DNA of 64,000 nucleotides from contig NZ_PYAV01000007.1 in NCBI RefSeq assembly GCF_003014715.1, positions 165,480-229,479 on the forward strand. Reading direction: 5' to 3'. The position numbers were made by a program, and so were the translations under genes. Positions within the stretch are counted from its first letter, which is position 1. Every line of letters starts with the position of its first letter. Source of the stretch: Salsuginibacillus halophilus. Lineage in GTDB: Bacteria > Bacillota > Bacilli > Bacillales > Marinococcaceae. Shown one piece after another: positions 52,901 through 62,828 of the stretch. The notes beneath the pieces were generated by a model. The model did no database searches and was not told where the DNA came from. It was given only the letters and a program-made list of their open reading frames with translations.

Positions 52901-53371
52901 TTAAAGCCCTGGAAATCCTTGCTGCCGCAGCGCTTCATACACAATAATTGCTGCGGTGTTGGATAAGTTTAACGAACGAATGTAATCCGTCTGCGGCAGA
53001 TAATAACAGTGATCTTGAAAGTACGTTAACCATTTTTCCGGCAGGCCTGCCGTTTCTTTTCCAAGGATAAAATAATAATCTTCATCTGGATGGCTGAAAT
53101 CCCCTGTGAAAAACGAAGCTGCATTGACAGTTTCTATACAGAAAACATGCTCGCTTTGTACTGTATCTAAAAAAGCTTCCATATTGTCATGATACGTAAT
53201 ATGAACGTTCGGCCAGTAATCACAGCCGGCACGTTTTAGCATTTTGTCATCTGTAGAAAAACCTAGCGGCTTAATTAAATGAAGGTGTGTATGTGTTCCT
53301 GCACATGTGCGTGCAATATTTCCAGTATTTTGCGGGATCTCCGGCTCAAAAAGTACAATGTGAATTGCCAT
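52901..53371 (-). CDS. trmL: tRNA (cytidine/uridine-34-2'-O)-methyltransferase
   Basis: 156 residues of the SpoU/SPOUT family: HIVLFEPEIPQNTGNIARTCAG, FILGKETAGLP and the knot segment IRSLNLSNTAAIIVYEALRQ. It 2'-O-methylates the wobble base of Leu tRNAs. B. subtilis cspR is the counterpart and also lies next to yhbB. Confidence 0.94.
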   Translation of the reverse strand: MAIHIVLFEPEIPQNTGNIARTCAGTHTHLHLIKPLGFSTDDKMLKRAGCDYWPNVHITYHDNMEAFLDTVQSEHVFCIETVNAASFFTGDFSHPDEDYYFILGKETAGLPEKWLTYFQDHCYYLPQTDYIRSLNLSNTAAIIVYEALRQQGFPGL

Positions 53372-53447
53372 CTTGTTTCATTCCTTTCTCGGCGTATACC
53401 TTCAACCGCATTATACAGAACGCGCGCCTAGCCGCCAAGCAAAGGTT

Positions 53448-54266
53448 TTAATCTTCAATATGAAAGAATGCGTATTCAATATTCGGCGTCCAGGCCGTGG
53501 AATCTTCGTACGCCCAATAACGGTGTCTGCTGTCCGCCGTATTTGCGTTGACTAGCGGCTCACCACGACCATCTTTTGCGGTAACAATGGTCGTGTGCTG
53601 CCAACTGCCATCACCATCAAAGTCATAACAAATCACATCTCCAAGCTCTAAGTCAGCGGCTTTTTCTACACGCCGCGCAGTTAAGCCTTGATCGGCACCG
53701 CTTAAATACCAGCGCATCGAATGAGCTACAGACCAGCTGTAACTCCAATTATCTCCTGTGTACCACCACCCCCTCGACCGGTTTGGTGATCCATGCATCG
53801 GTGCACCACCTGCTTTCAAACATTGTGAAATGTAGTTTGTGCAGTTGTCGGCAAAGGATTGATATGCTGGGTTTCGTTCATTCCACCACCGCTCTGCATA
53901 ACGTACAGCTTCACGCCGGTTATACTGAAATGAACGCTCTTGACTCTCTGCTTCGACTTCAAGCATTTTTTCTCGTTCACGTGTTAAGTCGTTCATCATG
54001 CGCTCTTGATAACAACTGTCACCGTCAAATACCATTTCCCGCCGCTCACACCGTTCTTCTAAATAATAATCATCGCCTATCTCACATAAACGCTCCAACT
54101 GCAACTGATAAGCTAAACACGCGCTGCCTGAAACATTGAACCAGCGAAACGGCATCATTTTCAGTTTCGTTTTTAAAACTTTGCCCCCGCGAAGATGAAT
54201 GTCTTTTTCAAAACGTTCGACAGCTTGTTCAGCAGCAGCCGCCGAGCGCCTCTCAAATTTGTTCAT
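53448..54266 (-). CDS. yhbB: YhbB-like amidase-domain protein
   Basis: 272 residues. The C-terminal half is an Amidase_6 (CHAP-like) domain with the Cys in SFADNCTNYISQCLKAGG and His in SWQHTTIV. The N-terminal half is helical and charged, with no clear signal peptide. Such proteins hydrolyse peptidoglycan or spore wall components. Its position between trmL and the queG neighbourhood follows B. subtilis. Confidence 0.85.
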   Translation of the reverse strand: MNKFERRSAAAAEQAVERFEKDIHLRGGKVLKTKLKMMPFRWFNVSGSACLAYQLQLERLCEIGDDYYLEERCERREMVFDGDSCYQERMMNDLTREREKMLEVEAESQERSFQYNRREAVRYAERWWNERNPAYQSFADNCTNYISQCLKAGGAPMHGSPNRSRGWWYTGDNWSYSWSVAHSMRWYLSGADQGLTARRVEKAADLELGDVICYDFDGDGSWQHTTIVTAKDGRGEPLVNANTADSRHRYWAYEDSTAWTPNIEYAFFHIED

Positions 54267-54446
54267 GTAAGCTGCCTCCCTCTCATATATCCACCCAAAA
54301 ACTTCGATATATTATGGCGTATGTGCGCTCAAAAAGAGATATGAGGCAAACATGTCGATTTCTATAATTTTTTTAAGTATGATAGGAACAGTTCGGCAGC
54401 ATTCAGGCGTTTTTTTAGACTCACACCACAGAAAGGACGTTGTTTT

Positions 54447-55349
54447 TTGAATCAAAAAGCTTTGACTATGGGTTTAATTACGATTGTAATTTGGGGCACG
54501 ACGTTCGCTGCCATTCGCGCCGGGCTTCAAGGCGGGTATGAACCCGGACACTTAGTTCTCATTCGCTATCTTATCGCTTCTAGTTGTTTTTTATTATATG
54601 TTTTATGGCCTGGGTCCAAATTTAAACTCCCCTTGAAACAAGACCTTTTAAAAATTATCCTACTTAGTTTTTCCGGAATTACCATTTATCACGCCGGGAT
54701 TACGTTCGGGATGGAACACGTAACAGCTGGCACCGCTGGTATGCTCGTTGGATCCGCCCCAATTTTCACAACGATCATTGCAGTCATTGCTTTAAATGAG
54801 CGTTTAACGAAGCGCGGGTGGCTCGGGCTTTTCACCGGGTTTATCGGCGTTGGTGCGATTACGCTCGGGACAGGCGGTTCACAGTTCGGGCTTTCTTTTG
54901 AAGTGCTATTTATTATCGCCGCAGTCATTGCAGCTGCGATATTTTTCGTCTTTCAAAAAGCATTGCTGCTGCGTTACTCCCCGATTGAAATGACCGCATA
55001 CTTCACTTGGTTCGGGACCATTCCTTTTTTCGTATTTGCGCCAGGCTTAACAACCACGCTGCAACAAGCGAGCACTGAAGCTCATTTGGCAGCTGTTTTT
55101 GCTGGGATCTTTCCTGCTGCTATCGCTTATGTCACATGGTCATACGCGCTTGCTGCAGGCGAAGCAAGTAAAGTGAGTAGTTTACTTTACCTTGTACCTG
55201 TTATTGCCATTACCGTCGCATGGATTTGGCTGAACGAATGGCCGGCACCTTTATCACTTACCGGCGGCATCATTGCATTACTAGGCGTATTTCTCATTAA
55301 CACACGCCAAAAACCACCTGTGCAGTCAAAACAGCGCCAGGCGGCTTGA
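54447..55349 (+). CDS. EamA-family (DMT superfamily) transporter
   Basis: 300 residues with ten predicted helices and two EamA repeats (IWGTTFAAIRAGLQGG; VTAGTAGMLVGSAPIF; second repeat near residue 155). Family members export metabolites such as amino acids. TTG start after GAAAGGACG. The substrate is unknown. Confidence 0.88.
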   Translation: MNQKALTMGLITIVIWGTTFAAIRAGLQGGYEPGHLVLIRYLIASSCFLLYVLWPGSKFKLPLKQDLLKIILLSFSGITIYHAGITFGMEHVTAGTAGMLVGSAPIFTTIIAVIALNERLTKRGWLGLFTGFIGVGAITLGTGGSQFGLSFEVLFIIAAVIAAAIFFVFQKALLLRYSPIEMTAYFTWFGTIPFFVFAPGLTTTLQQASTEAHLAAVFAGIFPAAIAYVTWSYALAAGEASKVSSLLYLVPVIAITVAWIWLNEWPAPLSLTGGIIALLGVFLINTRQKPPVQSKQRQAA

Positions 55350-55360
55350 GGCTTAACACA

Positions 55361-55396
55361 AATCGGCCCCGCATGCTTTGCACGCGAGGCCGGTTT
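55361..55396. terminator. Bidirectional terminator between the DMT transporter and ogt
   Basis: Imperfect long stem AATCGGCCCCGCATGC / GCACGCGAGGCCGGTT with T-rich run on the plus strand and A run on the other side. Confidence 0.75.
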
Positions 55397-55406
55397 TCTT
55401 CATTTT

Positions 55407-55943
55407 TTACGACAATGCTGCAGTTTCAAGTGCACCTTCGTGAGCGAGGAGGCTGCGCTTTTTCTCAACGCCGCCAACATAACCGACCATCGCTCCGTTA
55501 CTTCCGACAACGCGGTGGCACGGTAAGATTAACGGCACCGGGTTTTGGTTATTCGCGTTACCGATTGCCCGGACGGCTTTAGGTGAGCCAATTTGTGCAG
55601 CTATACGTTTATACGTGCTTAATTCACCGTAAGGAATGGTTTCTAAAGCTTTCCACACAAGCCGTTGAAACTGTGAGCCTCGTAAATCCAACGCAAGATC
55701 AAATTCTTCCCGCTGACCGGAAAAATATTCTTCAATCTGTGCAAAGGCATCGCTTAACCCTGCTTCATCCTGGATAAGACCCCGGTTACATTGATGCTTT
55801 TTCATCCATGCCTGAACATTTTTACAAGCCGGTTCCTCTCCGGCGAGCTGAAGGTTAAAGATCCCCTGCTCTGTTCGAAATACAGTGACCGGTCCAATTG
55901 GCGTACTCAACTCACCATAAGAAACGGAACGCTTATCAGACAT
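55407..55943 (-). CDS. ogt: Methylated-DNA-protein-cysteine methyltransferase
   Basis: 178 residues with the C-terminal DNA-repair methyltransferase domain: VPLILPCHRVVGSNG (acceptor Cys) and IPYGELSTYKRIA. It removes methyl from O6-methylguanine in a single-use reaction. Confidence 0.94.
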   Translation of the reverse strand: MSDKRSVSYGELSTPIGPVTVFRTEQGIFNLQLAGEEPACKNVQAWMKKHQCNRGLIQDEAGLSDAFAQIEEYFSGQREEFDLALDLRGSQFQRLVWKALETIPYGELSTYKRIAAQIGSPKAVRAIGNANNQNPVPLILPCHRVVGSNGAMVGYVGGVEKKRSLLAHEGALETAALS

Positions 55944-56012
55944 GTCATCCCACCTTTACCTCTTCTTGTCCTTTATCTTACACAATCATCCATAACCCAT
56001 GCAATGGCTTTT

Positions 56013-57149
56013 TTATGACACTTCATGTCGGTTCAATGCCTCGTGTATTTCCTTAAGTGATTGCTCATCTTCTTCAAGTGCTTCTCCCTGCTCTAACAGC
56101 GCAACAGCCTCTGAAGTTTGGATTTCTCCAAGCGCCCAGGCAGCTGTCCCGCGGATCACCGGCCGCGGATCATTTAAGAGAAGGCGACCAAGCTCCGGTA
56201 CGGCACTTTCCTCCTTAAAATGACCAAGCGCAATTACAGCGTTGCGCTGAATTGGCTTTTTACCGCGCCAAGAGCCGGCCATAGAACCAAATCGTTCTTT
56301 AAACTCCCGGTTGGATATCGAAAGCAGCGGCAGAAGCTGTGGCTTAACATTTTCCGGATCCGGCTCAAATGCTTCGTGATGATGAAAGTCTTTCCCTTTA
56401 TTTTCCGGACAGACCGTTTGGCATGTGTCACAACCATACAACCGGTTCCCTAGTTTTTTTCGATATTGTTTTGGCAGCATCGTTTTCGTTTGCGTTAAAT
56501 AAGCAATACATTTTGTTGAATCAAGCTGCCCCCCTTGAATAAGCGCCCCGGTCGGACAGGCATCCACACACTTATTACACGTTCCGCACTGGTCTTCAAG
56601 CGGGGTGTCCGGTGGAAGCTCAATCGTGGTTACCATCTCGCCGAGATAAACATATGAGCCAAATTCCGGGGTGATGATCGCACAGTTTTTCGCACTCCAG
56701 CCAATCCCGGCCCGCTCTGCAACTGCTCGGTCTGAGAGCTCACCGGTATCCACCATTGAGGTTGATTTTGCACCCGGCACTTTTTCAGCAATAAAAGCTT
56801 CAAGCTGAGCGAGCTTCTCGTTTAATACATGGTGGTAATCCCGTCCCCAGGAAGCTCTGCAGAAAACCCCGCGCCGATCACCGCGCTTACTTTGCGGTGC
56901 ATCCTTCATGCGCGAAGGATAAGCCAGTGCAATGCTGATGATGGTACGCGCTTTTGGCAGTAAACGCTCCGGTTCTGTTCGTTTATCAAGGTCCGGCTCT
57001 TCAAAGCCAGATTCATAACCGTTTTCACGATGACGGATCAATCGGTCTTTCAACGTAAGAAATGGATCAGCAGAGGCAAAACCGATTTTATCGATGCCGA
57101 TATCTTTACTGTATGCAATAATTTCTTCTTTGAGTTGGGCAGATGTCAT
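56013..57149 (-). CDS. queG: Epoxyqueuosine reductase QueG
   Basis: 378 residues. N-terminal DUF1730 region, then two 4Fe-4S clusters (CGTCNKCVDACPTGAL; CDTCQTVCPENK), and C-terminal HEAT-like repeats (FKEESAVPELGRLLLNDPRPVIRGTAAWALGEI). Cobalamin-dependent, it makes the final step to queuosine in tRNA. ATG after AGGAGGTG. Confidence 0.95.
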   Translation of the reverse strand: MTSAQLKEEIIAYSKDIGIDKIGFASADPFLTLKDRLIRHRENGYESGFEEPDLDKRTEPERLLPKARTIISIALAYPSRMKDAPQSKRGDRRGVFCRASWGRDYHHVLNEKLAQLEAFIAEKVPGAKSTSMVDTGELSDRAVAERAGIGWSAKNCAIITPEFGSYVYLGEMVTTIELPPDTPLEDQCGTCNKCVDACPTGALIQGGQLDSTKCIAYLTQTKTMLPKQYRKKLGNRLYGCDTCQTVCPENKGKDFHHHEAFEPDPENVKPQLLPLLSISNREFKERFGSMAGSWRGKKPIQRNAVIALGHFKEESAVPELGRLLLNDPRPVIRGTAAWALGEIQTSEAVALLEQGEALEEDEQSLKEIHEALNRHEVS

Positions 57150-57235
57150 TTGAGTTCACCTCCTGGCATTTATTTTTCTATATATATGGACATGTGATAA
57201 ACTACAAGTAGATCAAGGATGAAGGAGTGCACAAG

Positions 57236-57925
57236 ATGAACGTTTCAATCGCTCCACCAATTACAGCCCAAGTCCCTGATTTTAAAATTGCCGTCCTAAG
57301 TTACGAGGATATCACAATTGGTCCTTCACCCCAAATGCTGCGCGGACGTCTCGATTTTTTTCAGGAAAATATTAAAGCTGATCTGCTCGACCATGAGATT
57401 ACTGCATATGAAGGGGTGCGTGAATGGCGCGAAGTGTTCCAGACGCTCGGCATTTCGCCTTCAAAATACCGCCCATCCCACGAAGCATTGTTCCGCCGTG
57501 TAGCTAAACATGAGGCCATACCAAACTTGCACTCTGCTGTTGATATTAACAACTTTTTTTCATTACAGTATGAATTTCCGTCCGGCATCTATGATACAGA
57601 CCAACTGCAAGGTGCGATCACACTCCGTTTTGGTCGTGAAGATGAAACCTTTACCGGCATCAACGGGCGCTCAAATCGTGCCGCCGGAAAAATTGTAACA
57701 GCTGATGATCTTGGCCCTTTTGGGAGCCCAATTGTAGATAGTGAACGGACAAAAACAACAGAAAACACGACCCGTGCTTTGCAAATTTTCTACTTGCAGC
57801 CATCTCTTTCAGTTAACCAGGCAGCCAAGCTGGCTGATGCTGCTGCTGGGATGTTTACACAATTACATGGTGGAAACGCAAGTGTTCAAATTATACCTGC
57901 TGAAACAAAGGAGCATGACGCATGA
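57236..57925 (+). CDS. B3/B4-domain protein (tRNA synthetase editing-like)
   Basis: 229 residues. A single domain resembling the B3/B4 editing domain of phenylalanyl-tRNA synthetase beta chain (YRPSHEALFRRVAKHEAIPNLHSAVDINNFFSLQYEFPSGIYD). Stand-alone members may clear mischarged tRNA or non-standard amino acids. ATG 57236 follows GAAGGAG; the GTG three codons earlier overlaps it. Its last bases overlap the following gene (ATGA). Confidence 0.85.
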   Translation: MNVSIAPPITAQVPDFKIAVLSYEDITIGPSPQMLRGRLDFFQENIKADLLDHEITAYEGVREWREVFQTLGISPSKYRPSHEALFRRVAKHEAIPNLHSAVDINNFFSLQYEFPSGIYDTDQLQGAITLRFGREDETFTGINGRSNRAAGKIVTADDLGPFGSPIVDSERTKTTENTTRALQIFYLQPSLSVNQAAKLADAAAGMFTQLHGGNASVQIIPAETKEHDA

Positions 57926-58347
57926 CTGAAATTCCAAAACCGCTTGTTCAAGCGAATCAGCTTGTTCTCGCGATCTTAAGCGGTAGTGCCGTTCTTTTTC
58001 AAGTACCTGAGTTTATTGCACTCGCTTTTTTACTCACTTTACTGCCCGTTTATTTCGGCCCTAAAGCAAACGTTATCTTTAAACTCGCACGACCGTTTGT
58101 TATGCATAAAATTCCAAATGCTGAAACCGAACATGTGAAACTGCAGCGGTTTAATTTAACCCTTGCTGCCTTTATGCTCGGCTTAAGTTTATTAACTTTA
58201 TTTATTTTCGGTCACTGGTTTGGCTATGTGTTTGCAGGCATGGTAACAATCGCAGCTGTTACCGCACTAAGCGGCTTTTGTGTCGGCTGTGTGGTTTACT
58301 TTCGCTGGAATCAAATGAAATACCGAATGAAGAAAAAATCTGTTTAA
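57922..58347 (+). CDS. DUF4395 membrane protein
   Basis: 141 residues with four hydrophobic helices and the pattern IPKPLVQANQ...FGPKANVIFKLARP...GFCVGC (paired cysteines) of DUF4395. Function unknown. Translationally coupled to the B3/B4 gene. Confidence 0.82.
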   Translation: MTEIPKPLVQANQLVLAILSGSAVLFQVPEFIALAFLLTLLPVYFGPKANVIFKLARPFVMHKIPNAETEHVKLQRFNLTLAAFMLGLSLLTLFIFGHWFGYVFAGMVTIAAVTALSGFCVGCVVYFRWNQMKYRMKKKSV

Positions 58348-58349
58348 GT

Positions 58350-58379
58350 TAACCCACAAGGCGTGCGCCTTGTGGGTTT
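58350..58379. terminator. Terminator of the DUF4395 gene and yfiC
   Basis: Perfect 12-bp stem AACCCACAAGGC / GCCTTGTGGGTT with a 4-nt loop. Confidence 0.85.
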
Positions 58380-58407
58380 AATCGTTCAGCTGTTCTATGA
58401 ACTGTCG

Positions 58408-60231
58408 TCACACAGCCTCATCACCCTGTTGGTACATCTCGTAATAAGCCGCGCGCCGAGCAACAAGTTCCTCATGCGTCCCTCGCTCTACGACCTGCCC
58501 CTGCTGCAGCATAATGATCTGATCTGCACGCCGGATGGTATTTAAACGGTGGGCGATGACAAGACTTGTGCGCCCCTCCATTAAGCGGCTTAAAGCTTCT
58601 TGAATTTTAATCTCGGTTACCGTATCAATACTGCTCGTTGCTTCATCTAAAATAAGGATTAACGGATCGGCAAGCAGTGCTCGCGCGATAGCAAGTAACT
58701 GGCGCTGTCCTTGGCTTAAGCCTCCGCCTTCTTGCGATAGTTTCGTTTCATACCCCTCTGTAAATGAGCGGATAAAACCATCTGCATTTGCCAGCCTTGC
58801 AGCCTCTTCAACCTCGGCGTCTGTGGCATTAAGCCGGCCGTAACGGATGTTTTCCCGGATCGTTCCTTGAAACAACGCAGAATCTTGAAGTACAAATGCC
58901 ATCTGCCGCCGAAGACTCGACCGGTTTAGACTCTTAACTTCCTGCTCATCCACATAAACAGCACCGGCATGGTATTCATAAAACCTTGCTAGTAAATTGA
59001 TGACGGTCGTTTTACCGGCACCTGTGGGACCTACAAACGCAACCGTTTCACCGGGGCGGGCAGTAAAAGAGACATCTGCCATCGTATTTTCAGTGCCGTT
59101 GTAAGAAAAACTGACCCGGTCAAATTCAATCTTTCCACCAGCAGGAACGTAATCAGGCAGATTGTCTTCCCCGTGAAATTCAGACGTTTCTTTCATCATG
59201 GCAAACACCCGCTCTGCACCAGCGATCGCCGAAAGAATTGTGTTAAATTGATTGGCAAGATCATTTAACGGTCGGGTAAACTGACGGGCGTATTCTGTAA
59301 AAATAACAATAACCCCAATGGTGATCATGCCGTTCAGCGCAAACAGACCACCTACACAAGCAATAATCGCAAAACTGAAATTGTTTAATGAGTTCATCAA
59401 TTTCGGGATAAATCCTGAAATGGTTTGTGCCCAAAATCCTGACAAACGCAGACGGGCATTTCGTTTTTCAAAGGCTGAAATGACGTGCGGCTCTTGTGAA
59501 TACGTTTTTACAATCTCCTGCCCGCCGAGGGTTTCTTCAATATAACCGTTGAGTGCACCAATGTTACGCTGCTGCGCTTTAAAAAGCCGGTTTGTCCGCT
59601 TCGTTATCCACTTCATCCCAATATACATCACAGGGATCACAACCATTGTCACAAGCGTCAAAAGTGGGCTCAGCCAGAGCATGACGCTTAAAGTCCCTGT
59701 TAAAATGAGAATGCTCGACATAATTTGAATGAAGGAAGAGTTCAATGTATTACTCACATTTTCAATGTCATTGGTCATGCGCGACATGAGTTCGCCATGC
59801 TTCTTTTTATCGTAAAACGGAACTTCAAGCTCATGCCAACGGGCAAATAAATCCGTACGAAGTTGATAAACCGTGCGCTGTGCAACTTCGATCATAGAAA
59901 CATTCTGCAGCCAGACTGATAGTGAATGACCAGCATAAATTACAGCTAAGCCTGCTAAAAACAACCCAAGCCCATCAAGCTGACCAGCCTCAATAAAATG
60001 GTCTACTGCCATACCAACCATAAACGGCCCGGCCAGTGCAAAGAACGAACTTAAAATCACCATGAGCAGGACAAACAAAAGCCTGGCTTTGTAGGCGGCT
60101 AAGTATGCCCAGAGCTGCTTAAGCGTAAAGCGCCAGTTTTGTACTTTCGGCTTTGTCTCTTCCTGTTCTTCAGCTTCGATCTCTTTCGTGTAACGAGGGT
60201 AACGAAACGGTGCTAAGAACGCGTTACGCAT
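58408..60231 (-). CDS. yfiC: ABC exporter subunit YfiC (catalytic site half)
   Basis: 607 residues: six-helix exporter transmembrane domain and ATPase with Walker A GPTGAGKTT, signature LSQGQRQ and Walker B LILDEATSSID with canonical catalytic Glu. It pairs with the next gene to form a heterodimeric multidrug-type exporter, as B. subtilis YfiB/YfiC. Start ATG after GGGAGGTG, overlapping yfiB by 8 bases. Confidence 0.88.
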   Translation of the reverse strand: MRNAFLAPFRYPRYTKEIEAEEQEETKPKVQNWRFTLKQLWAYLAAYKARLLFVLLMVILSSFFALAGPFMVGMAVDHFIEAGQLDGLGLFLAGLAVIYAGHSLSVWLQNVSMIEVAQRTVYQLRTDLFARWHELEVPFYDKKKHGELMSRMTNDIENVSNTLNSSFIQIMSSILILTGTLSVMLWLSPLLTLVTMVVIPVMYIGMKWITKRTNRLFKAQQRNIGALNGYIEETLGGQEIVKTYSQEPHVISAFEKRNARLRLSGFWAQTISGFIPKLMNSLNNFSFAIIACVGGLFALNGMITIGVIVIFTEYARQFTRPLNDLANQFNTILSAIAGAERVFAMMKETSEFHGEDNLPDYVPAGGKIEFDRVSFSYNGTENTMADVSFTARPGETVAFVGPTGAGKTTVINLLARFYEYHAGAVYVDEQEVKSLNRSSLRRQMAFVLQDSALFQGTIRENIRYGRLNATDAEVEEAARLANADGFIRSFTEGYETKLSQEGGGLSQGQRQLLAIARALLADPLILILDEATSSIDTVTEIKIQEALSRLMEGRTSLVIAHRLNTIRRADQIIMLQQGQVVERGTHEELVARRAAYYEMYQQGDEAV

Positions 60232-61948
60232 AATCTTTCACCTCCCGGCCTACTTGTGAAGCTTCGATTTTGGCATACAGTTCAGACTGCGCTAAGAGCT
60301 TTTCGTGATGAGCATCACCAGTTACTTTACCATCCTCTAACAAGATGACTTTATCAGCACGCGCTGCCGCTTGAATCTTTTGCGTAATCATTAGCGTTGT
60401 ACAACGGTAAGCTTGCAGTGCTTCCATGAGACGAGCTTCCGTTTTCATGTCCAGTGCACTTGTGCTGTCATCAAGCAGCAAAATGGCCGGCTCTCGCAGC
60501 AGCGCACGGGCAATTGAAATCCGCTGCTTCTGTCCCCCGGATAAATTAATGCCACGCTGGCCAAGCCGTGTATTATAACCATCCGGAAGTTCTACAATCG
60601 TATCGTGAATTTGCGCCGCCTGTGCCGCCTGCACAATCTCTTCATCGGACGCACCATTTTTACCCCAGGCAATGTTTTCACGAATCGTTCCTGTAAAAAG
60701 CACCGTTTCCTGCGATACATAACCAATCATTTGACGTAGTTGTTGCAGAGAGTAATCTTCGGCCGGCCGGTGATTGATCAACACCCGTCCAGTTTCAGCT
60801 TCGTATAACCGCGGGATTAATTGAAATAAAGTCGTCTTCCCAGCACCTGTTGCCCCCATAACAGCAACGCGCTCTCCAGGTTTGACATGAAAAGAAACAT
60901 TAGAAAGTACCGTCTGCGGGCTTTCTGGATAACGAAAAGTGACATTTTCAAAAGCAATATTGCTGTTACCTTGTGAACCCTGTTGATAGCCGAGATCTTG
61001 AATGTCATCTTCAGTATCAAGAATCTCTCCCACCCGCTGAATTGAAGCATGTGATCTTGAGAAGACCATAATAATCATCGCAAATACAGAAATTGCTCCT
61101 ATAATGCGAGTTGCGTAGTTTATGATCGCAACGACTTCACCAACACTTGCGCCACCAGTATTCACCTGCACAGTACCAAACCATAAAATAGCCATGATGC
61201 TCATGTTCATAAATAACAAGATAACCGGCATACTGAATTCAACGGTCTTCAATGCTTTAACCATTCGTTCTTTTAAGACGCCGGCGGAATCATGGAAGTT
61301 TGCTTTTTCAAATGTATGCCGGCGGAACACTTTAATAAGACGCATAGCAGCAATGTTTTCTTTCACTTTCCGGTTCACTTCATCTACTTGTTTTTGAACC
61401 TGCTTAAAGCGTTCGCTCGCACGCACCATTACAAAACCTAAAAAGATAATCAAAACCGTAACACTAAACAATAAAACCAGACCAAGTTGTATATTTACGA
61501 TCATCGCCATAACAACACTACCAAACACAAGGAGCGGTGCGCGCATCATAATACGCAGGCTCATAAAGATCGTGTTTTGAATTTGCGTAATATCATTGGT
61601 CATCCGCGTTAATAATGAAGAGACAGGATACGCTTGAAAGTTTAAAAAAGAAAATGACTGCACGCGTTCATATAAACGCTGCCGAATTTGATATCCAATG
61701 CTTTGGCTGACGTGAGCCGCATAAAACGAATTAATAACACCTGCTGCAAATGCAATAAAAGACATACCAACGAGCACACCTCCCCAGGTGAGCACAACGG
61801 ACATGTCTTCCTGTATAATGCCATCATCAATAATGCGGGAAATAATAAAAGGTTGAGCCAGTTCAACACTTAATTCAAACAACATCAAGCACATTGCAAT
61901 CCAGATCGGCAGCTGGTACGGCTTTAAAAAAGATAAAAAATGTTTCAC
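60224..61948 (-). CDS. yfiB: ABC exporter subunit YfiB (degenerate-site half)
   Basis: 574 residues, same architecture, with Walker A GATGAGKTT, signature LSGGQKQRISIARAL and Walker B LLLDDSTSALD: Asp replaces the catalytic Glu, the hallmark of the degenerate half of a heterodimer. High similarity to B. subtilis YfiB along the whole transmembrane domain as I recall it. GTG start after GGAGGC. Confidence 0.88.
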   Translation of the reverse strand: MKHFLSFLKPYQLPIWIAMCLMLFELSVELAQPFIISRIIDDGIIQEDMSVVLTWGGVLVGMSFIAFAAGVINSFYAAHVSQSIGYQIRQRLYERVQSFSFLNFQAYPVSSLLTRMTNDITQIQNTIFMSLRIMMRAPLLVFGSVVMAMIVNIQLGLVLLFSVTVLIIFLGFVMVRASERFKQVQKQVDEVNRKVKENIAAMRLIKVFRRHTFEKANFHDSAGVLKERMVKALKTVEFSMPVILLFMNMSIMAILWFGTVQVNTGGASVGEVVAIINYATRIIGAISVFAMIIMVFSRSHASIQRVGEILDTEDDIQDLGYQQGSQGNSNIAFENVTFRYPESPQTVLSNVSFHVKPGERVAVMGATGAGKTTLFQLIPRLYEAETGRVLINHRPAEDYSLQQLRQMIGYVSQETVLFTGTIRENIAWGKNGASDEEIVQAAQAAQIHDTIVELPDGYNTRLGQRGINLSGGQKQRISIARALLREPAILLLDDSTSALDMKTEARLMEALQAYRCTTLMITQKIQAAARADKVILLEDGKVTGDAHHEKLLAQSELYAKIEASQVGREVKDYA

Positions 61949-62049
61949 ACTGTAGCCTCCATTAATTGCGGCCGCTTCAACAGAGATGAATCGACACCCG
62001 AAATAATACTTTTTTTATCTTCCCACATTTCTGTAAGTTTGCATAGAGC

Positions 62050-62079
62050 TTTATACATGTTATGAAACTTAATGGTCAA
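62050..62079 (-). promoter_or_regulatory. Promoter candidate for yfiB-yfiC
   Basis: On the minus strand TTGACC, 18 bases and TATAAA, about 100 bases ahead of yfiB. It lies after the tRNA operon terminator. Confidence 0.6.
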
Positions 62080-62104
62080 TTCTTAAACTGATGATATTGA
62101 ACAC

Positions 62105-62129
62105 AAAAAAACCTTGCTTTTCAGCAAGG
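62105..62129 (-). terminator. Terminator of the rRNA-tRNA operon
   Basis: Stem CCTTGC / GCAAGG with a 6-nt loop followed on the minus strand by TTTTTTT, directly after the last tRNA gene. Confidence 0.9.
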
Positions 62130-62158
62130 GTGTTCGTGTTATGTTATGTACGCAAATA

Positions 62159-62244
62159 TGGTAGCGATGGTGGGACTCGAACCCACACGTCCAGAGGACA
62201 CTTGATTTTGAGTCAAGCGCGTCTGCCAATTCCGCCACATCGCC
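62159..62244 (-). tRNA. tRNA-Leu (CAA)
   Basis: Full cloverleaf with a long variable arm; anticodon loop CTCAAAA; CCA encoded. The first acceptor pair is G-U. Last tRNA in the cluster. Confidence 0.95.
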
Positions 62245-62259
62245 CTATTTACATAAAAA

Positions 62260-62349
62260 TGGTGCCGAGGGCCGGACTCGAACCGGCACGGTTGTAGACC
62301 AACCGCAGGATTTTAAGTCCTGTGTGTCTGCCAATTCCACCACCCCGGC
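62260..62349 (-). tRNA. tRNA-Leu (UAA)
   Basis: Long variable arm, anticodon loop CTTAAAA, encoded CCA. Confidence 0.95.
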
Positions 62350-62367
62350 GTGGATGGGGATGTAAGA

Positions 62368-62442
62368 TGGAGGCGGCACCCGGATTCGAACCGGGGAATC
62401 AGGGTTTTGCAGACCCATGCCTTACCACTTGGCTATGCCGCC
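62368..62442 (-). tRNA. tRNA-Cys (GCA)
   Basis: Cloverleaf with anticodon GCA, discriminator U and encoded CCA. Confidence 0.95.
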
Positions 62443-62503
62443 GAAAATGTTCAACAATACCATCATATGTTTGGTCGTAAAAAAAGTTCTTACAAAATAA
62501 AAA

Positions 62504-62578
62504 TGGAGCGGAAGACGGGATTCGAACCCGCGACCCCCACCTTGGCAAGGTGGTGTTCTACCACTGAACTACTTCCGC
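62504..62578 (-). tRNA. tRNA-Gly (GCC)
   Basis: Cloverleaf with anticodon GCC and encoded CCA. Confidence 0.95.
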
Positions 62579-62579
62579 A

Positions 62580-62654
62580 TGGCTGGGCTAGCTGGATTCG
62601 AACCAGCGCATCATGGGATCAAAACCCATTGCCTTACCGCTTGGCTATAGCCCA
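62580..62654 (-). tRNA. tRNA-Gln (UUG)
   Basis: Cloverleaf with anticodon TTG, discriminator G and encoded CCA. Only one base separates it from tRNA-Gly. Confidence 0.95.
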
Positions 62655-62664
62655 CCGATTAAAA

Positions 62665-62741
62665 TGGGGCGATTGATGGGATTCGAACCCACGCATGCCG
62701 GAGCCACAATCCGGTGCGTTAACCACTTCGCCACAATCGCC
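62665..62741 (-). tRNA. tRNA-His (GUG)
   Basis: Anticodon GTG; the extra G at -1 opposite C73 required for histidine identity is present. Confidence 0.95.
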
Positions 62742-62749
62742 ATAAGTAT

Positions 62750-62823
62750 TGGCAGGGGTAGTAGGAATCGAACCCACACTTGCGGTTTTGGAGACCGCCG
62801 TTCTGCCTTTGAACTATACCCCT
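62750..62823 (-). tRNA. tRNA-Trp (CCA)
   Basis: Anticodon CCA, discriminator G and encoded 3' CCA. Confidence 0.95.
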
Positions 62824-62828
62824 ATATA